Shown: positions 1-7,105, numbered from the stretch's first letter. The stretch: 13,064 bases of DNA from Candidatus Woesearchaeota archaeon (GCA_003695045.1 RFJB01000066.1:1-13064), one strand, 5' to 3'. The notes: a model not told the origin generated them from the letters alone. Made by a program: numbers and translations.

Positions 1-792
1 ATTGTCAAGGTTGTCTCCGGCTCCGACGAAAAAACTGCAAAAATAATCGCTGATGTGTACTCCTCAATCATAACTGCGGGAATTCATATTGCCCCCAGCA
101 TAAAAACTGCTGAAGCCGCAAAAGTCATAGAGAACACTCAGCGCGACCTTAACATAGCGCTCATGAATGAGCTGTCCATAATTTTTGAAAAACTGGGCAT
201 CAGAACCAAGGATGTGATTGAAGCGGCATCCACCAAATGGAACTTTCACAGGTACATGCCCGGCCTCGTCGGCGGCCACTGCATTGGCGTTGATCCCTAC
301 TACCTGACATACAAAGCCCAGGAGCTTGGTTATCATCCCCAGGTCATTCTGGCGGGTCGCGCCATAAACGACTACATGGCAACTCATGTGGGCGAGAGGA
401 TAATAAAAGGGCTTAATCGTCTTGGCAAAATACCAAAGAAAAGCTCTGCGCTGATTCTGGGTCTTACTTTCAAGGAGAACATAAATGACACGAGAAACTC
501 CAAAGTCCGAGACCTTATAAAATATCTCAAAGAGTATGATGTTGATGTCTTCGCATACGATCCCATGCTTGAAGATGAGCAGATTGCATCCTTTGGAGTC
601 AAGAAGTTTTCTCCGGGCGACAAAGCAGGGTTCGATGTGATTGTCCTCGCTACAGCTCACTCAAAGTTCAGGGACCTGCACCTTGAAGATTTGAAAGAAT
701 GGTCTTCGGACAGCCCTTATCTGTTTGATGTCCGCAACTTCTTTAATCCTGAAGATGCCGAAGCTTCAGGATTCAGGTATGAATCCCTTTAA
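1..792 (+). CDS. Nucleotide-sugar 6-dehydrogenase, WbpA/TviB type (5' end outside window)
   Basis: This enzyme probably oxidises C6 of a UDP-HexNAc to the uronic acid with two NAD+ in the cytoplasm. The frame is open from base 1, so the GTG at 55 is an internal valine codon and the gene starts outside the window. The visible 263 residues are roughly the C-terminal 60% of a family that is usually about 420-440 aa; the N-terminal NAD-binding Rossmann domain is missing. Visible landmarks are the central helix with AAKVIENTQRDLNIALMNE, the catalytic cysteine in GGHCIGVDPYYLT (Cys is visible residue 94), and the C-terminal UDP-binding domain with GLTFKENINDTRNSKV. These motifs resemble the WbpA/WbpO/TviB/CapL group more than plain UDP-glucose dehydrogenase. 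Substrate epimer (Glc, Gal or Man) cannot be told from sequence alone. It ends in TAA and overlaps the convergent asnB-like gene by 20 bp. Confidence 0.93.
   Translation: MVKVVSGSDEKTAKIIADVYSSIITAGIHIAPSIKTAEAAKVIENTQRDLNIALMNELSIIFEKLGIRTKDVIEAASTKWNFHRYMPGLVGGHCIGVDPYYLTYKAQELGYHPQVILAGRAINDYMATHVGERIIKGLNRLGKIPKKSSALILGLTFKENINDTRNSKVRDLIKYLKEYDVDVFAYDPMLEDEQIASFGVKKFSPGDKAGFDVIVLATAHSKFRDLHLEDLKEWSSDSPYLFDVRNFFNPEDAEASGFRYESL
745..773. repeat. 10-bp perfect inverted repeat at convergent gene ends
   Basis: AATCCTGAAG (745-754) and CTTCAGGATT (764-773) are perfect complements around a 9-nt loop. A second, shorter inverted repeat overlaps it: GGATTC (769-774) with GAATCC (781-786). The structure lies in the end of the dehydrogenase gene and immediately 3' of the asnB stop. 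It could fold in either mRNA as a 3' stabilising or termination structure. No T-run follows on either strand, so a bacterial-type terminator is not supported, and it may simply be coding sequence. Confidence 0.5.
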
Positions 793-2680
793 AGAAGCTG
801 CTGTCCGGCTTTTTGACTTCTTCAGGGTCTATGAATATCCTGAACCATAATTCTATTGTGTAAAGGGAGTAAATCCTGTTTGCGTGCGCATAGTCGTAAA
901 GCGTATCGGTTCTCCTCCGCATAAACGAGTCAAGAATCTTCTTGATATAATCCACATTGAATATTCCCCTCTCCCTTATTCTTCTTCCTGTCAGGACATC
1001 GTAAATGTGCTTCCTGAGAGGACCCCTGAACCAGAGAACTATCGGAGTCGGAAATCCCTTCTTTGGTTGTTTATAGAGAATCTCAGGAAGCTTTCCTTTC
1101 ATGGCTGCTTTGGGTATTGCTTTAAGGGTGTTGTTGTGCAGCTTGACTTCAATAGGAATCCTGCCGGCGAATTCCACTATTTCATTGTCGCAGAGCGGAG
1201 TCCTTGCTTCTATTGAGTGAGCCATTCCTATTTTGTCTTCAAGCACAAACAGCGTGTGAAGATACGTCTTAAGATAGAGGTACTGGGTTTTGTCAATGTC
1301 TGAGAAGTTTCTCTTTCCTAAAACCCGCCTTATTGTTTCATCCGGATCGTGGTTTCTGACGCTGCTGTAAAATTTGTCTGTCAGGAGTTTTTTCAGCTCT
1401 TTCTTGGGGAACATTATGAACAGCCCGTGCCTCACTTCCTTCTGAAACATGGGATAAATAAGAAAGTATCCTATTCTTGCAATCTCACTTGGTTTCATTC
1501 CAGGAAGAATCTTAAGCAGGTTAAGCGGGTTTTCTTTCAGCATGGTTCGGTAATGCACGCCTTTGTATGCCTGGTACCCTGCGAAGAGTTCGTCGCCTCC
1601 GTGCCCTGTCAGAACTACTTTGACGTGTTCTGAGACGAGCTTGGAAACGTGCCATTGGGGGAATGCCCCCGAGCCGGTTGTCGGCTCGTCCAGATGGTAC
1701 ATAAGAATTGGAAGAGTGGGTATGAAGTCGTCTTTTGTTATGATTACTTCATGCCGTTTTGCTTTTATCTTTTCGGCAACGCTTCTCGCCGCCGGCAGTT
1801 CGGTGTATTTTGGTCCCTCATCGAACGCTCCCGTAAAGGTTGATATTCTGCTTCTGCTATTCTTTGCCGATGTGAAAGCGACGCTTCCCGAATCAAACCC
1901 TCCTGAGAGGTAGCTTCCCAGGGGGACGTCGCTTATCATGTGCCTCTTTACAGCGTCGTCAAGAATTCTCAGATATTTTTTTACCGCTTTGCCGAAATCC
2001 GTTTCTGTGCGGCTGTATTCTGCATCCCAGTACTGGACTGTTTCGGCTCTGCCGTTCTTCCATATCATGTAATGCCCGGGCATAAGCTTCTTTATCCCCT
2101 TGAAGAACGTCCTGTCTGTTAATATGTTCTGAAATGTCAGGTATTCTGCAAGGGCTTCGTTGTTGAGTTCTCTTTTCACTCCCGGGTATTTGAGGATTGC
2201 CTTTATTTCCGAAGCGAATGCGAGCAGCCCTTTGTCCTGGTAATAATAAACCGGCTTTATCCCCAATCTGTCACGTGCAAGCAAGAGTTCTTTCTTTTTT
2301 CTGTCCCATATTGCGAATGCAAACATGCCGTTGAAAAGCTTTATTGCTTCGTATCCCCACCTGTCAATGGAAAGCAGTATAACTTCAGTGTCTGACTTTG
2401 TTCTAAACTTTGCTCCTTCTTTCTCCAGTTTCTTTCTTATTTCTTTGAAGTTATAGACCTCCCCGTTGTAGACAATCACTTTGTTTCCGTCAGGAGTGAG
2501 CATGGGCTGTCTTCCTGTTTTGAGGTCTATTATGGAGAGCCTCTTGTGGCCAAGAGACACGCTATCATCATTATAATATCCCTCGTCATCCGGGCCCCGA
2601 TGGGAGAGGGATTCTGCCATTTCTTTTACAATATCTTCCCTGTTGCCGACTTCCCCTATCAAACCCGCTATGCCGCACAT
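773..2680 (-). CDS. asnB: AsnB/WbpS-type glutamine-dependent amidotransferase
   Basis: This is a 635-aa class II glutamine amidotransferase fused to an ATP-dependent asparagine-synthetase domain. The N-terminal glutaminase has the Cys2 nucleophile (MCGIAG), SHRGPDDEG, GHKRLSIIDL, YNGEVYNF and SDTEVIL. The C-terminal PP-loop domain has SGGFDSG (residues 259-265), TGHGGDELFAGY (358-369) and EARTPLCD. Length fits AsnB-like enzymes of polysaccharide loci. Family knowledge: relatives either make asparagine or, as proposed for WbpS and WbtH in O-antigen clusters, amidate a sugar uronic acid. Its position 5 bp after the epimerase gene and among uronic-acid enzymes makes sugar amidation the more attractive inference, but asparagine synthesis cannot be excluded. 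Oddities: the last Ser of the usual SGGxDSS loop is Gly, and the usual acidic residue in G(D/E)GGDE is His360. An AGGGTAGG-like site just before the ATG and the short gap suggest co-translation with the epimerase gene. Stop is TGA. Confidence 0.93.
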   Translation of the reverse strand: MCGIAGLIGEVGNREDIVKEMAESLSHRGPDDEGYYNDDSVSLGHKRLSIIDLKTGRQPMLTPDGNKVIVYNGEVYNFKEIRKKLEKEGAKFRTKSDTEVILLSIDRWGYEAIKLFNGMFAFAIWDRKKKELLLARDRLGIKPVYYYQDKGLLAFASEIKAILKYPGVKRELNNEALAEYLTFQNILTDRTFFKGIKKLMPGHYMIWKNGRAETVQYWDAEYSRTETDFGKAVKKYLRILDDAVKRHMISDVPLGSYLSGGFDSGSVAFTSAKNSRSRISTFTGAFDEGPKYTELPAARSVAEKIKAKRHEVIITKDDFIPTLPILMYHLDEPTTGSGAFPQWHVSKLVSEHVKVVLTGHGGDELFAGYQAYKGVHYRTMLKENPLNLLKILPGMKPSEIARIGYFLIYPMFQKEVRHGLFIMFPKKELKKLLTDKFYSSVRNHDPDETIRRVLGKRNFSDIDKTQYLYLKTYLHTLFVLEDKIGMAHSIEARTPLCDNEIVEFAGRIPIEVKLHNNTLKAIPKAAMKGKLPEILYKQPKKGFPTPIVLWFRGPLRKHIYDVLTGRRIRERGIFNVDYIKKILDSFMRRRTDTLYDYAHANRIYSLYTIELWFRIFIDPEEVKKPDSSFFKGIHT

Positions 2681-2685
2681 AATTC

Positions 2686-3750
2686 CTACCCTTCGACTTC
2701 TGAGAGAATTTCAACAATCCTGCTTCCTGCTTTCCCGTCTCCGAAAACATTCCTCTGCTTTCCTGCCGGCGAGAATGAATTTATCTCCCGGGATATTCTG
2801 TTCTCGTCTGCTCCTGTCAGAACATTCCAACCGTCTTCTACTGTTTCCACCCACTCTGTTTCTTCGCGCAGTGTTATGCACGGAACCTTCAGAAAATATG
2901 CTTCCTTCTGGACTCCCCCTGAGTCGGTCAGAATTCTTTTTGCGTTCTTCTCCAACTCAATCATCTCCAGATAGCCCACCGGTTCAATTACATGAATATT
3001 CCCGCTGATTTCATTCTCGAGGCCGTGCTTTTTCAGCGCTTTCTTTGTTCTGGGATGCATTGGAAACACTACCGGAATACTGCTGTTTCGGACTCCTCTC
3101 AGAATTCCGCGGAGATTCTCCTTATTATCCGTGTTTTCTGCCCTGTGCAGTGTTAAAAGATTGTATTGTCCCGGTTTAACTCCTAATTCCCCGTAATCCA
3201 CCCTTCCTGAACTCATGTCTTTGAACCTGAGCACCGCGTCATACATCACATCTCCTGTAAAATAAACTCCCCTCTCTATTCCTTCTTTTCTGAGCTGTTC
3301 CACCGCGGTCATTGTAGGGCAAAACAGGATGCTTGATATGGCATCTGTTATTATCCTGTTCTGTTCTTCAGGCATACTCATTCTGAAGCTCCTGAGTCCT
3401 GCTTCCACATGGGCAACAGGAATGTTCATCTGCCTTCCCGTAAGCGCGCCTGCAAGTGTTGAGTTTGTGTCTCCGTAAACGAGTACAAGCTCCGGTTCTA
3501 ATTCTCTAAACTGCTTTTCAAGTTTAAGCATCATCCTCGCAACCTGGCCGGTATTTGTTCCGCCGCTCACATGAAGATTTATGTCCGGCTTCGGAATTCC
3601 AAGCTCTTCAAAGAATACTGCGGACATGTTGTCGTCGAAGTGTTGTCCGGTGTGAATCAGGATTTCGGTGTGCTTCTTCCTCAGCTCTCCGCTTACTGCC
3701 GATGCCTTTATGAACTGAGGCCTGGCTCCTACAACGCTTACTATCTTCAA
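2686..3750 (-). CDS. wecB: UDP-N-acetylhexosamine 2-epimerase (WecB/WbpI/MnaA family)
   Basis: This 354-aa enzyme is a non-hydrolysing UDP-sugar 2-epimerase that converts UDP-GlcNAc, or its 3-acetamido uronate derivative, to the manno epimer. Family motifs in order: GARPQ (8-12), TGQHFDDNMS (34-43), GDTNS (93-97), HVEAGLRS (114-121), PEEQNR (127-132), TLHRAEN (200-206), MHPR (231-234), TDSGGVQKEA (275-284) and REETEWVET (295-303). I chose a TTG start at 3750: it places the first strand, KIVSVVGARPQ, right at the N terminus as in the family, and GGAGG lies 8 nt upstream. The longer ATG form from 3849 would add 33 non-homologous residues, run back through the promoter and overlap the divergent gene. 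WecB (UDP-ManNAc) and WbpI (UDP-ManNAc3NAcA) activities cannot be separated by eye; the neighbouring operon favours a WbpI role. It ends with TAG, and a second in-frame TAG follows five codons later. It is first in a unit with asnB. Confidence 0.93.
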   Translation of the reverse strand: MKIVSVVGARPQFIKASAVSGELRKKHTEILIHTGQHFDDNMSAVFFEELGIPKPDINLHVSGGTNTGQVARMMLKLEKQFRELEPELVLVYGDTNSTLAGALTGRQMNIPVAHVEAGLRSFRMSMPEEQNRIITDAISSILFCPTMTAVEQLRKEGIERGVYFTGDVMYDAVLRFKDMSSGRVDYGELGVKPGQYNLLTLHRAENTDNKENLRGILRGVRNSSIPVVFPMHPRTKKALKKHGLENEISGNIHVIEPVGYLEMIELEKNAKRILTDSGGVQKEAYFLKVPCITLREETEWVETVEDGWNVLTGADENRISREINSFSPAGKQRNVFGDGKAGSRIVEILSEVEG

Positions 3751-3758
3751 TAATCTCC

Positions 3759-3763
3759 CCTCC
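3759..3763 (-). promoter_or_regulatory. Shine-Dalgarno site deciding the TTG start of the epimerase gene
   Basis: GGAGG (within GAGGAGGGG on the minus strand) lies 8 nt before the TTG at 3750-3748. It fixes the short start. It also implies a short leader, unlike the other first genes of transcription units in the window. Confidence 0.75.
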
Positions 3764-3785
3764 TCTTTCCCCCAGAAAAAGGTGG

Positions 3786-3793
3786 TTTTTAAA
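3786..3793 (-). promoter_or_regulatory. Archaeal TATA-like box for the epimerase-asnB unit
   Basis: Minus-strand TTTAAAAA is centred near 3789.5, about 25 bp before position 3765, where a transcript could begin and still include the GGAGG site. The predicted leader is about 15 nt. It lies in the 97-bp divergent region 3751-3847 together with the box for the plus-strand GT2 gene. Confidence 0.6.
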
Positions 3794-3817
3794 TGTTCTT
3801 CTTTGCCGCAAGTAAGA

Positions 3818-3825
3818 TTTAAATA
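3818..3825 (+). promoter_or_regulatory. Archaeal TATA-like box for the GT2 gene at 3848
   Basis: TTTAAATA is centred about 26 bp before the ATG at 3848, which predicts a leaderless transcript beginning at or next to the start codon. The upstream in-frame ATGs at 3782 and 3830 lie before or only a few bases after the box and so would not be in the mRNA. Confidence 0.7.
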
Positions 3826-3847
3826 CTTAATGCCGAAGTTGACCAGC

Positions 3848-4825
3848 ATGCCTAAGCCACATGTTTCAGTAATAATCCCCGCTTATAATGAAGAAGGAGT
3901 TCTGCAAAGAAATGTGGAAGAGATAATCTCCACTCTTTCTGCAGCGCCATGGTCATGGGAAATAATCCTTGTCAATGATGGAAGTTCAGACAATACCGGA
4001 AAGGTAATGGAATTGCTTTCCAGAAAATATAAACAGATTCGTGCCTTTCATCATCCGTTCAACAGAGGAAGGGGCGCTGCTATGCGCACCGGCTTTGACA
4101 ATGCAGGCGGTGATATCATCGTCACTCTTGATGCGGATCTGAGTTATTCTCCCAGGCATGTTACAGCTTTGGTTGCCGCCATTGAGAAAAGCAACGCAGA
4201 CATTGTTCAGGGTTCCCCCTACATGAAGGGCGGGCGCGCTGTCAATGTTCCGTTTTTTCGGCTTTTCCTTTCCAGGATGGGAAACAAAATCCTGACCTTG
4301 TCGTTCGGTCACGACCTTACTGTTGTCACAGGAATTCTCAGAGCGTATAGAAGACATGTTCTTGACTCTCTTAATCTCAAAAGCGAGGGAAAAGACATTC
4401 ACCTTGAGATAATGTCAAAGGCGCTGGACCTTGGATTTAAAGTCAAGGAAATTCCCGCTGTGCTCAGATGGCGAAAGGTCAAGAAAAACGGTAAGCCGGC
4501 GAGAAAATCAAAGTTTAAGCTTGCCCGCCTCCTTTCCGAACACCTTGCTTTTACCTTCTCCGAAACTCCGTTTCTGCTTCTGGGTTCAGTCGGCCTTCTG
4601 TTTGTCCTGGCGGGGCTTCTTCTGGGGTTTTATATAATCTACCTGTGGCTTCATGCAACCCTTGACCCTACAAGGCCCATTGTGTATCTTATGGTTCTGC
4701 TTTTGCTTTCCGGAATTCAGGGGCTCATGTTTGCCTTTCTGGCTTCCCAGAACAGGAGCCAGCGCCGCGAACTGATTATCATACAAAGTCAGCTCAGAAA
4801 TCTTGATAAAAAATTAAAAAAGTAA
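3848..4825 (+). CDS. GT2 family glycosyltransferase with two C-terminal membrane helices (polyprenyl-phosphate sugar synthase-like)
   Basis: This 325-aa protein is a DPM1/DPG-synthase-like GT-A enzyme that probably moves a sugar from a nucleotide donor to a polyprenyl (dolichyl) phosphate on the cytoplasmic membrane face. Motifs: PAYNEE (11-16), VNDGSSDNT (42-50), the metal-binding DAD (95-97) in LDADLSYSP, and VTGILRAY near 160-167 where the family often has a QxGxR-like stretch. Two hydrophobic segments, about 241-267 and 278-300, are separated by a short loop; a basic, glutamine-rich tail with possible short coiled coil ends in KKLKK. The start was set by the TATA-like box at 3818-3825 and by the position of the first GT2 strand, VSVIIPAYNEE. 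The sugar is not predictable. It is a monocistronic gene, divergent from the epimerase gene, and ends one base before the stop of the opposite dehydrogenase gene. Its A-rich last codons form the opposite operon's terminator. Confidence 0.9.
   Translation: MPKPHVSVIIPAYNEEGVLQRNVEEIISTLSAAPWSWEIILVNDGSSDNTGKVMELLSRKYKQIRAFHHPFNRGRGAAMRTGFDNAGGDIIVTLDADLSYSPRHVTALVAAIEKSNADIVQGSPYMKGGRAVNVPFFRLFLSRMGNKILTLSFGHDLTVVTGILRAYRRHVLDSLNLKSEGKDIHLEIMSKALDLGFKVKEIPAVLRWRKVKKNGKPARKSKFKLARLLSEHLAFTFSETPFLLLGSVGLLFVLAGLLLGFYIIYLWLHATLDPTRPIVYLMVLLLLSGIQGLMFAFLASQNRSQRRELIIIQSQLRNLDKKLKK
4808..4821 (-). terminator. Oligo-T terminator of the acetyltransferase-aminotransferase-dehydrogenase operon
   Basis: On the minus strand two T6 runs separated by AA (4821-4816 and 4813-4808) begin 5 nt after the TAG stop of the 6-dehydrogenase gene. 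Archaeal RNA polymerase terminates at such oligo-T tracts without a required hairpin. On the plus strand the same bases are the AAA/TTA/AAA codons of the GT2 C terminus. Confidence 0.6.
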
Positions 4826-4826
4826 C

Positions 4827-6110
4827 CTAGTTTATTCCCATACCGATATACCTGATTCCCGCTCTTTCTGCTTTTTCCCGCGGGACCATATTTCTTCCGT
4901 CAAGAAAAACCTTGCAGCCCATCTTTTTGAGCACTCCAAAGTCCATGTCCTGATATTCCCTGTGGTATGCCTGCATTATCGCTGCGTCAATTTTGTCCTT
5001 TCCCATTTCGCAGAAAGGCGCCCATTCCTCTATTTCTTCCTTTGAGAAGAGAGGGTCGTGAAGCAGCACTCTTGCTCCTTCTTCCAGCAGGTTATCAATT
5101 ATGAATCTTGTCGTGGTAAAGGCGGTCTCCTTGACATTCTCTCTGAACGCCAGCCCCAGTATGAGCACTCTTTTCTCTTTCAGACCCCCCAACTCCTTTG
5201 CCAAAAGTCCTGTGGCGTACTTTGCCATTTCGTCGTTTATCTTTCTCGCCTCTTCTGCAAGCGTTATCCTGCTTCCTATTCTCTTTCCCTCGTTTATTAT
5301 GAAATAAGGATACACTGGAGCGCAGTGGCCTCCCACCCCTATTCCCGGCCTCAAAACATGGGAGTGCGGGTTGGTGTTGCATGCCTCGATGGCTTCCTTT
5401 ATGTCGATGCCTTTCTTTTGTGCAAATTTAGCAAACTCGTTTGCAAGCGCAATATTGACATCACGGTAAGTCATACCCATTATCTTGACCATTTCCGCTG
5501 TTTCCGAATTAGCAACCCTTATTATTTCGGCATCCAGTATCCGTCTGTAAAACTCCTCGGCTTTTTTTGCCGATTCTTCATCTATTCCTCCGACTATCTT
5601 GGGATACTCCGAGAGGTTTCTGAAGACCTGGCCGGTATAAACTCTTTCCGGGCTGAACGCAAGATAAAAGTCGGCAGGCGCTTTAAGGCCGCTGCCTTCC
5701 TCAAGAAGGGGTTTCATATGATTCCTCGTATCGCCCACTGGCAGTGTGGTCTCGTAAATGACAAGCGTTCCTTTTCTGAGTCCTCTTGCAACATCTCTGG
5801 TTGCCGCGTCAATAATTCTGTAATCAACATTCTTTTCCTTGTCCACAACAAGCGGCACCACGATTATTACCACATCACTTTCCGACACTGCTTTGCTTGT
5901 CTCTGTTGTTGCTCTGAAAAGCCCTTTTTCAAGCGCGTCTTTCAGCTTCTCGTCAATGCCCGGCTCTTCTTTTATGTGGTTAATCCCCCTGTTGAGGTTC
6001 TCAACTACTCTCTGGTTTATGTCGCAACCAGTCACTTCAACTCCTTTTGAGCAGGCCTGCATTGCTATTGGAAGGCCTATCTTTCCCAGACCTACGACGG
6101 CGAGTTTCAT
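4827..6110 (-). CDS. Nucleotide-sugar 6-dehydrogenase (UDP-HexNAc/ManNAc dehydrogenase family), complete
   Basis: This 427-aa enzyme is complete and of normal family length; it should oxidise C6 of a UDP-N-acetylhexosamine to the uronate with NAD+. The N-terminal Rossmann fold has VVGLGKIGLP (5-14) and D30. ETTLPVGDT (120-128), SPERV (153-157), K209 and N219 in EMVKIMGMTYRDVNIAL, and GVGGHCAPVYPYF with catalytic Cys263 follow. The C-terminal domain shows LILGLAFRENVKETAFT. The usual Asp in the GGHCxxxDP stretch is Tyr267; I believe a VYP form also occurs in some UDP-ManNAc-type dehydrogenases, but I could not check. The gene overlaps the preceding oxidoreductase gene by 4 bp (ATGA) and is last in the four-gene operon, so it is the best candidate for the 6-dehydrogenase step of the 2,3-diamino uronate pathway. 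A GAGG site precedes the ATG. Stop is TAG, followed by an oligo-T terminator. Confidence 0.93.
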   Translation of the reverse strand: MKLAVVGLGKIGLPIAMQACSKGVEVTGCDINQRVVENLNRGINHIKEEPGIDEKLKDALEKGLFRATTETSKAVSESDVVIIVVPLVVDKEKNVDYRIIDAATRDVARGLRKGTLVIYETTLPVGDTRNHMKPLLEEGSGLKAPADFYLAFSPERVYTGQVFRNLSEYPKIVGGIDEESAKKAEEFYRRILDAEIIRVANSETAEMVKIMGMTYRDVNIALANEFAKFAQKKGIDIKEAIEACNTNPHSHVLRPGIGVGGHCAPVYPYFIINEGKRIGSRITLAEEARKINDEMAKYATGLLAKELGGLKEKRVLILGLAFRENVKETAFTTTRFIIDNLLEEGARVLLHDPLFSKEEIEEWAPFCEMGKDKIDAAIMQAYHREYQDMDFGVLKKMGCKVFLDGRNMVPREKAERAGIRYIGMGIN

Positions 6111-7105
6111 ATGTTCCTCACACTCTTCTCCCTGCTGGACTCTACAAGGGCTTTTGCTATTTTAAGAGCTCTCATTCCATCGCGGCCGCTAATCAGGGGC
6201 TTCTCGTTCTGCTTAATGCTCTTGAGAAAATGCTTGAGTTCTGATTTCAGGGGCTCCTCCTTCTTTATGTAATACTTCACCATCTTTCCCTCATTAACGC
6301 TCCAGCCGCCGCCCGGTGTCTGGAAGACCTCAAAAGCGCTGCTGTTTTCGTAGTAATACAGGTCTTGGGTGAGGTAGTTTGCTACGAACATTCCTTTTTC
6401 GCCGGTCACAAAGAGTTTTCTTATTTTTGTCGGAGTAAGCCAGTTTATGTTAAGAGAACATACTGTCTTGTTCTTTAGCTTCATAATTCCGCTCAAAATG
6501 TCCTCATGGCTTGTGTGTATTCTTCTTTCACATTCTGCGTAAACCCTCTCAACATCTGATGAGGTAAGGTAGAATATTACGTCGATATCATGCACTGCGA
6601 GGTCAATAACCACCCCGACATCTCTTATCCGCGATGGAAACGGCCCCACCCTGTTAACATCTATTTTGTAAATTTTTCCCAGTTTTCCATCATCTATGTT
6701 CTTTTTCAGTTCCATTATTGCAGGATTGAACCTTTCTATATGGCCCACCATCAGCTTTACTTTGTTCTTCTCTGCAGTTTCTATTATCTCCTCTGCTTCT
6801 TCCACTGATGAGGCGATGGGCTTCTCTATGAGGACATTAATCCCTTTATTCATAAAGTCAACGGCGACTTTTTTGTGTAGCTTTGTCGGGACCGCGATAA
6901 CAACAGCGTCAGGCATCTCTTTTTCTATGAGTTCCTTGTAGTCCGTGTAGGCATTGCAATTGTATCTCTTCGAGATTTCCCTTGCCGTTTTTTCATCAGA
7001 GTCGCATACTGCAACAAGCTCCGACTCGGGAAGGTCATACAGGACTCTCGCATGGTTTCTTCCCATCGAGCCCACGCCAATCACAGCGGTTTTGATTTTA
7101 CTCAT
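6107..7105 (-). CDS. Gfo/Idh/MocA oxidoreductase, WbpB/WlbA-like UDP-HexNAc-uronate 3-dehydrogenase
   Basis: This 332-aa NAD(P)-dependent oxidoreductase likely oxidises C3 of UDP-GlcNAcA to the 3-keto sugar that the adjacent aminotransferase accepts. It shows the N-terminal Rossmann motif GVGSMG (10-15), the catalytic EKP motif (94-96, Lys95) and the C-terminal-domain signature DLAVHDID (168-175) with His172. The Gfo family is functionally broad, so the specific assignment rests on context: it sits between the DegT aminotransferase and the uronate-forming dehydrogenase, in the same set as Pseudomonas wbpB-wbpE-wbpD and Bordetella wlbA-wlbC-wlbB. It overlaps the aminotransferase gene by 8 bp and the downstream dehydrogenase gene by 4 bp. 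A strong GGAGGAG (7119-7113) lies 7 nt before the ATG, inside the aminotransferase gene. Stop is TGA. Confidence 0.9.
   Translation of the reverse strand: MSKIKTAVIGVGSMGRNHARVLYDLPESELVAVCDSDEKTAREISKRYNCNAYTDYKELIEKEMPDAVVIAVPTKLHKKVAVDFMNKGINVLIEKPIASSVEEAEEIIETAEKNKVKLMVGHIERFNPAIMELKKNIDDGKLGKIYKIDVNRVGPFPSRIRDVGVVIDLAVHDIDVIFYLTSSDVERVYAECERRIHTSHEDILSGIMKLKNKTVCSLNINWLTPTKIRKLFVTGEKGMFVANYLTQDLYYYENSSAFEVFQTPGGGWSVNEGKMVKYYIKKEEPLKSELKHFLKSIKQNEKPLISGRDGMRALKIAKALVESSREKSVRNI

Noticed and set aside
64..660. A 198-codon open frame on the minus strand
   Set aside because: It is antisense to the WbpA-type dehydrogenase and has no family motifs or start signals.
3782..3847. Upstream in-frame extension of the GT2 gene (ATG at 3782 or 3830)
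   Set aside because: The TATA-like box at 3818-3825 lies inside or just before this extension, and the added residues precede the normal GT2 N terminus.
3751..3849. Longer epimerase from ATG 3849
   Set aside because: It would run through the divergent promoters and add 33 residues before the conserved first strand; the TTG at 3750 has a proper ribosome site.
5058..6050. A 330-codon open frame on the plus strand
   Set aside because: It lies wholly antisense to the well-supported 6-dehydrogenase gene, has no recognisable motif, no promoter or ribosome site, and an amino-acid mix typical of a codon shadow.
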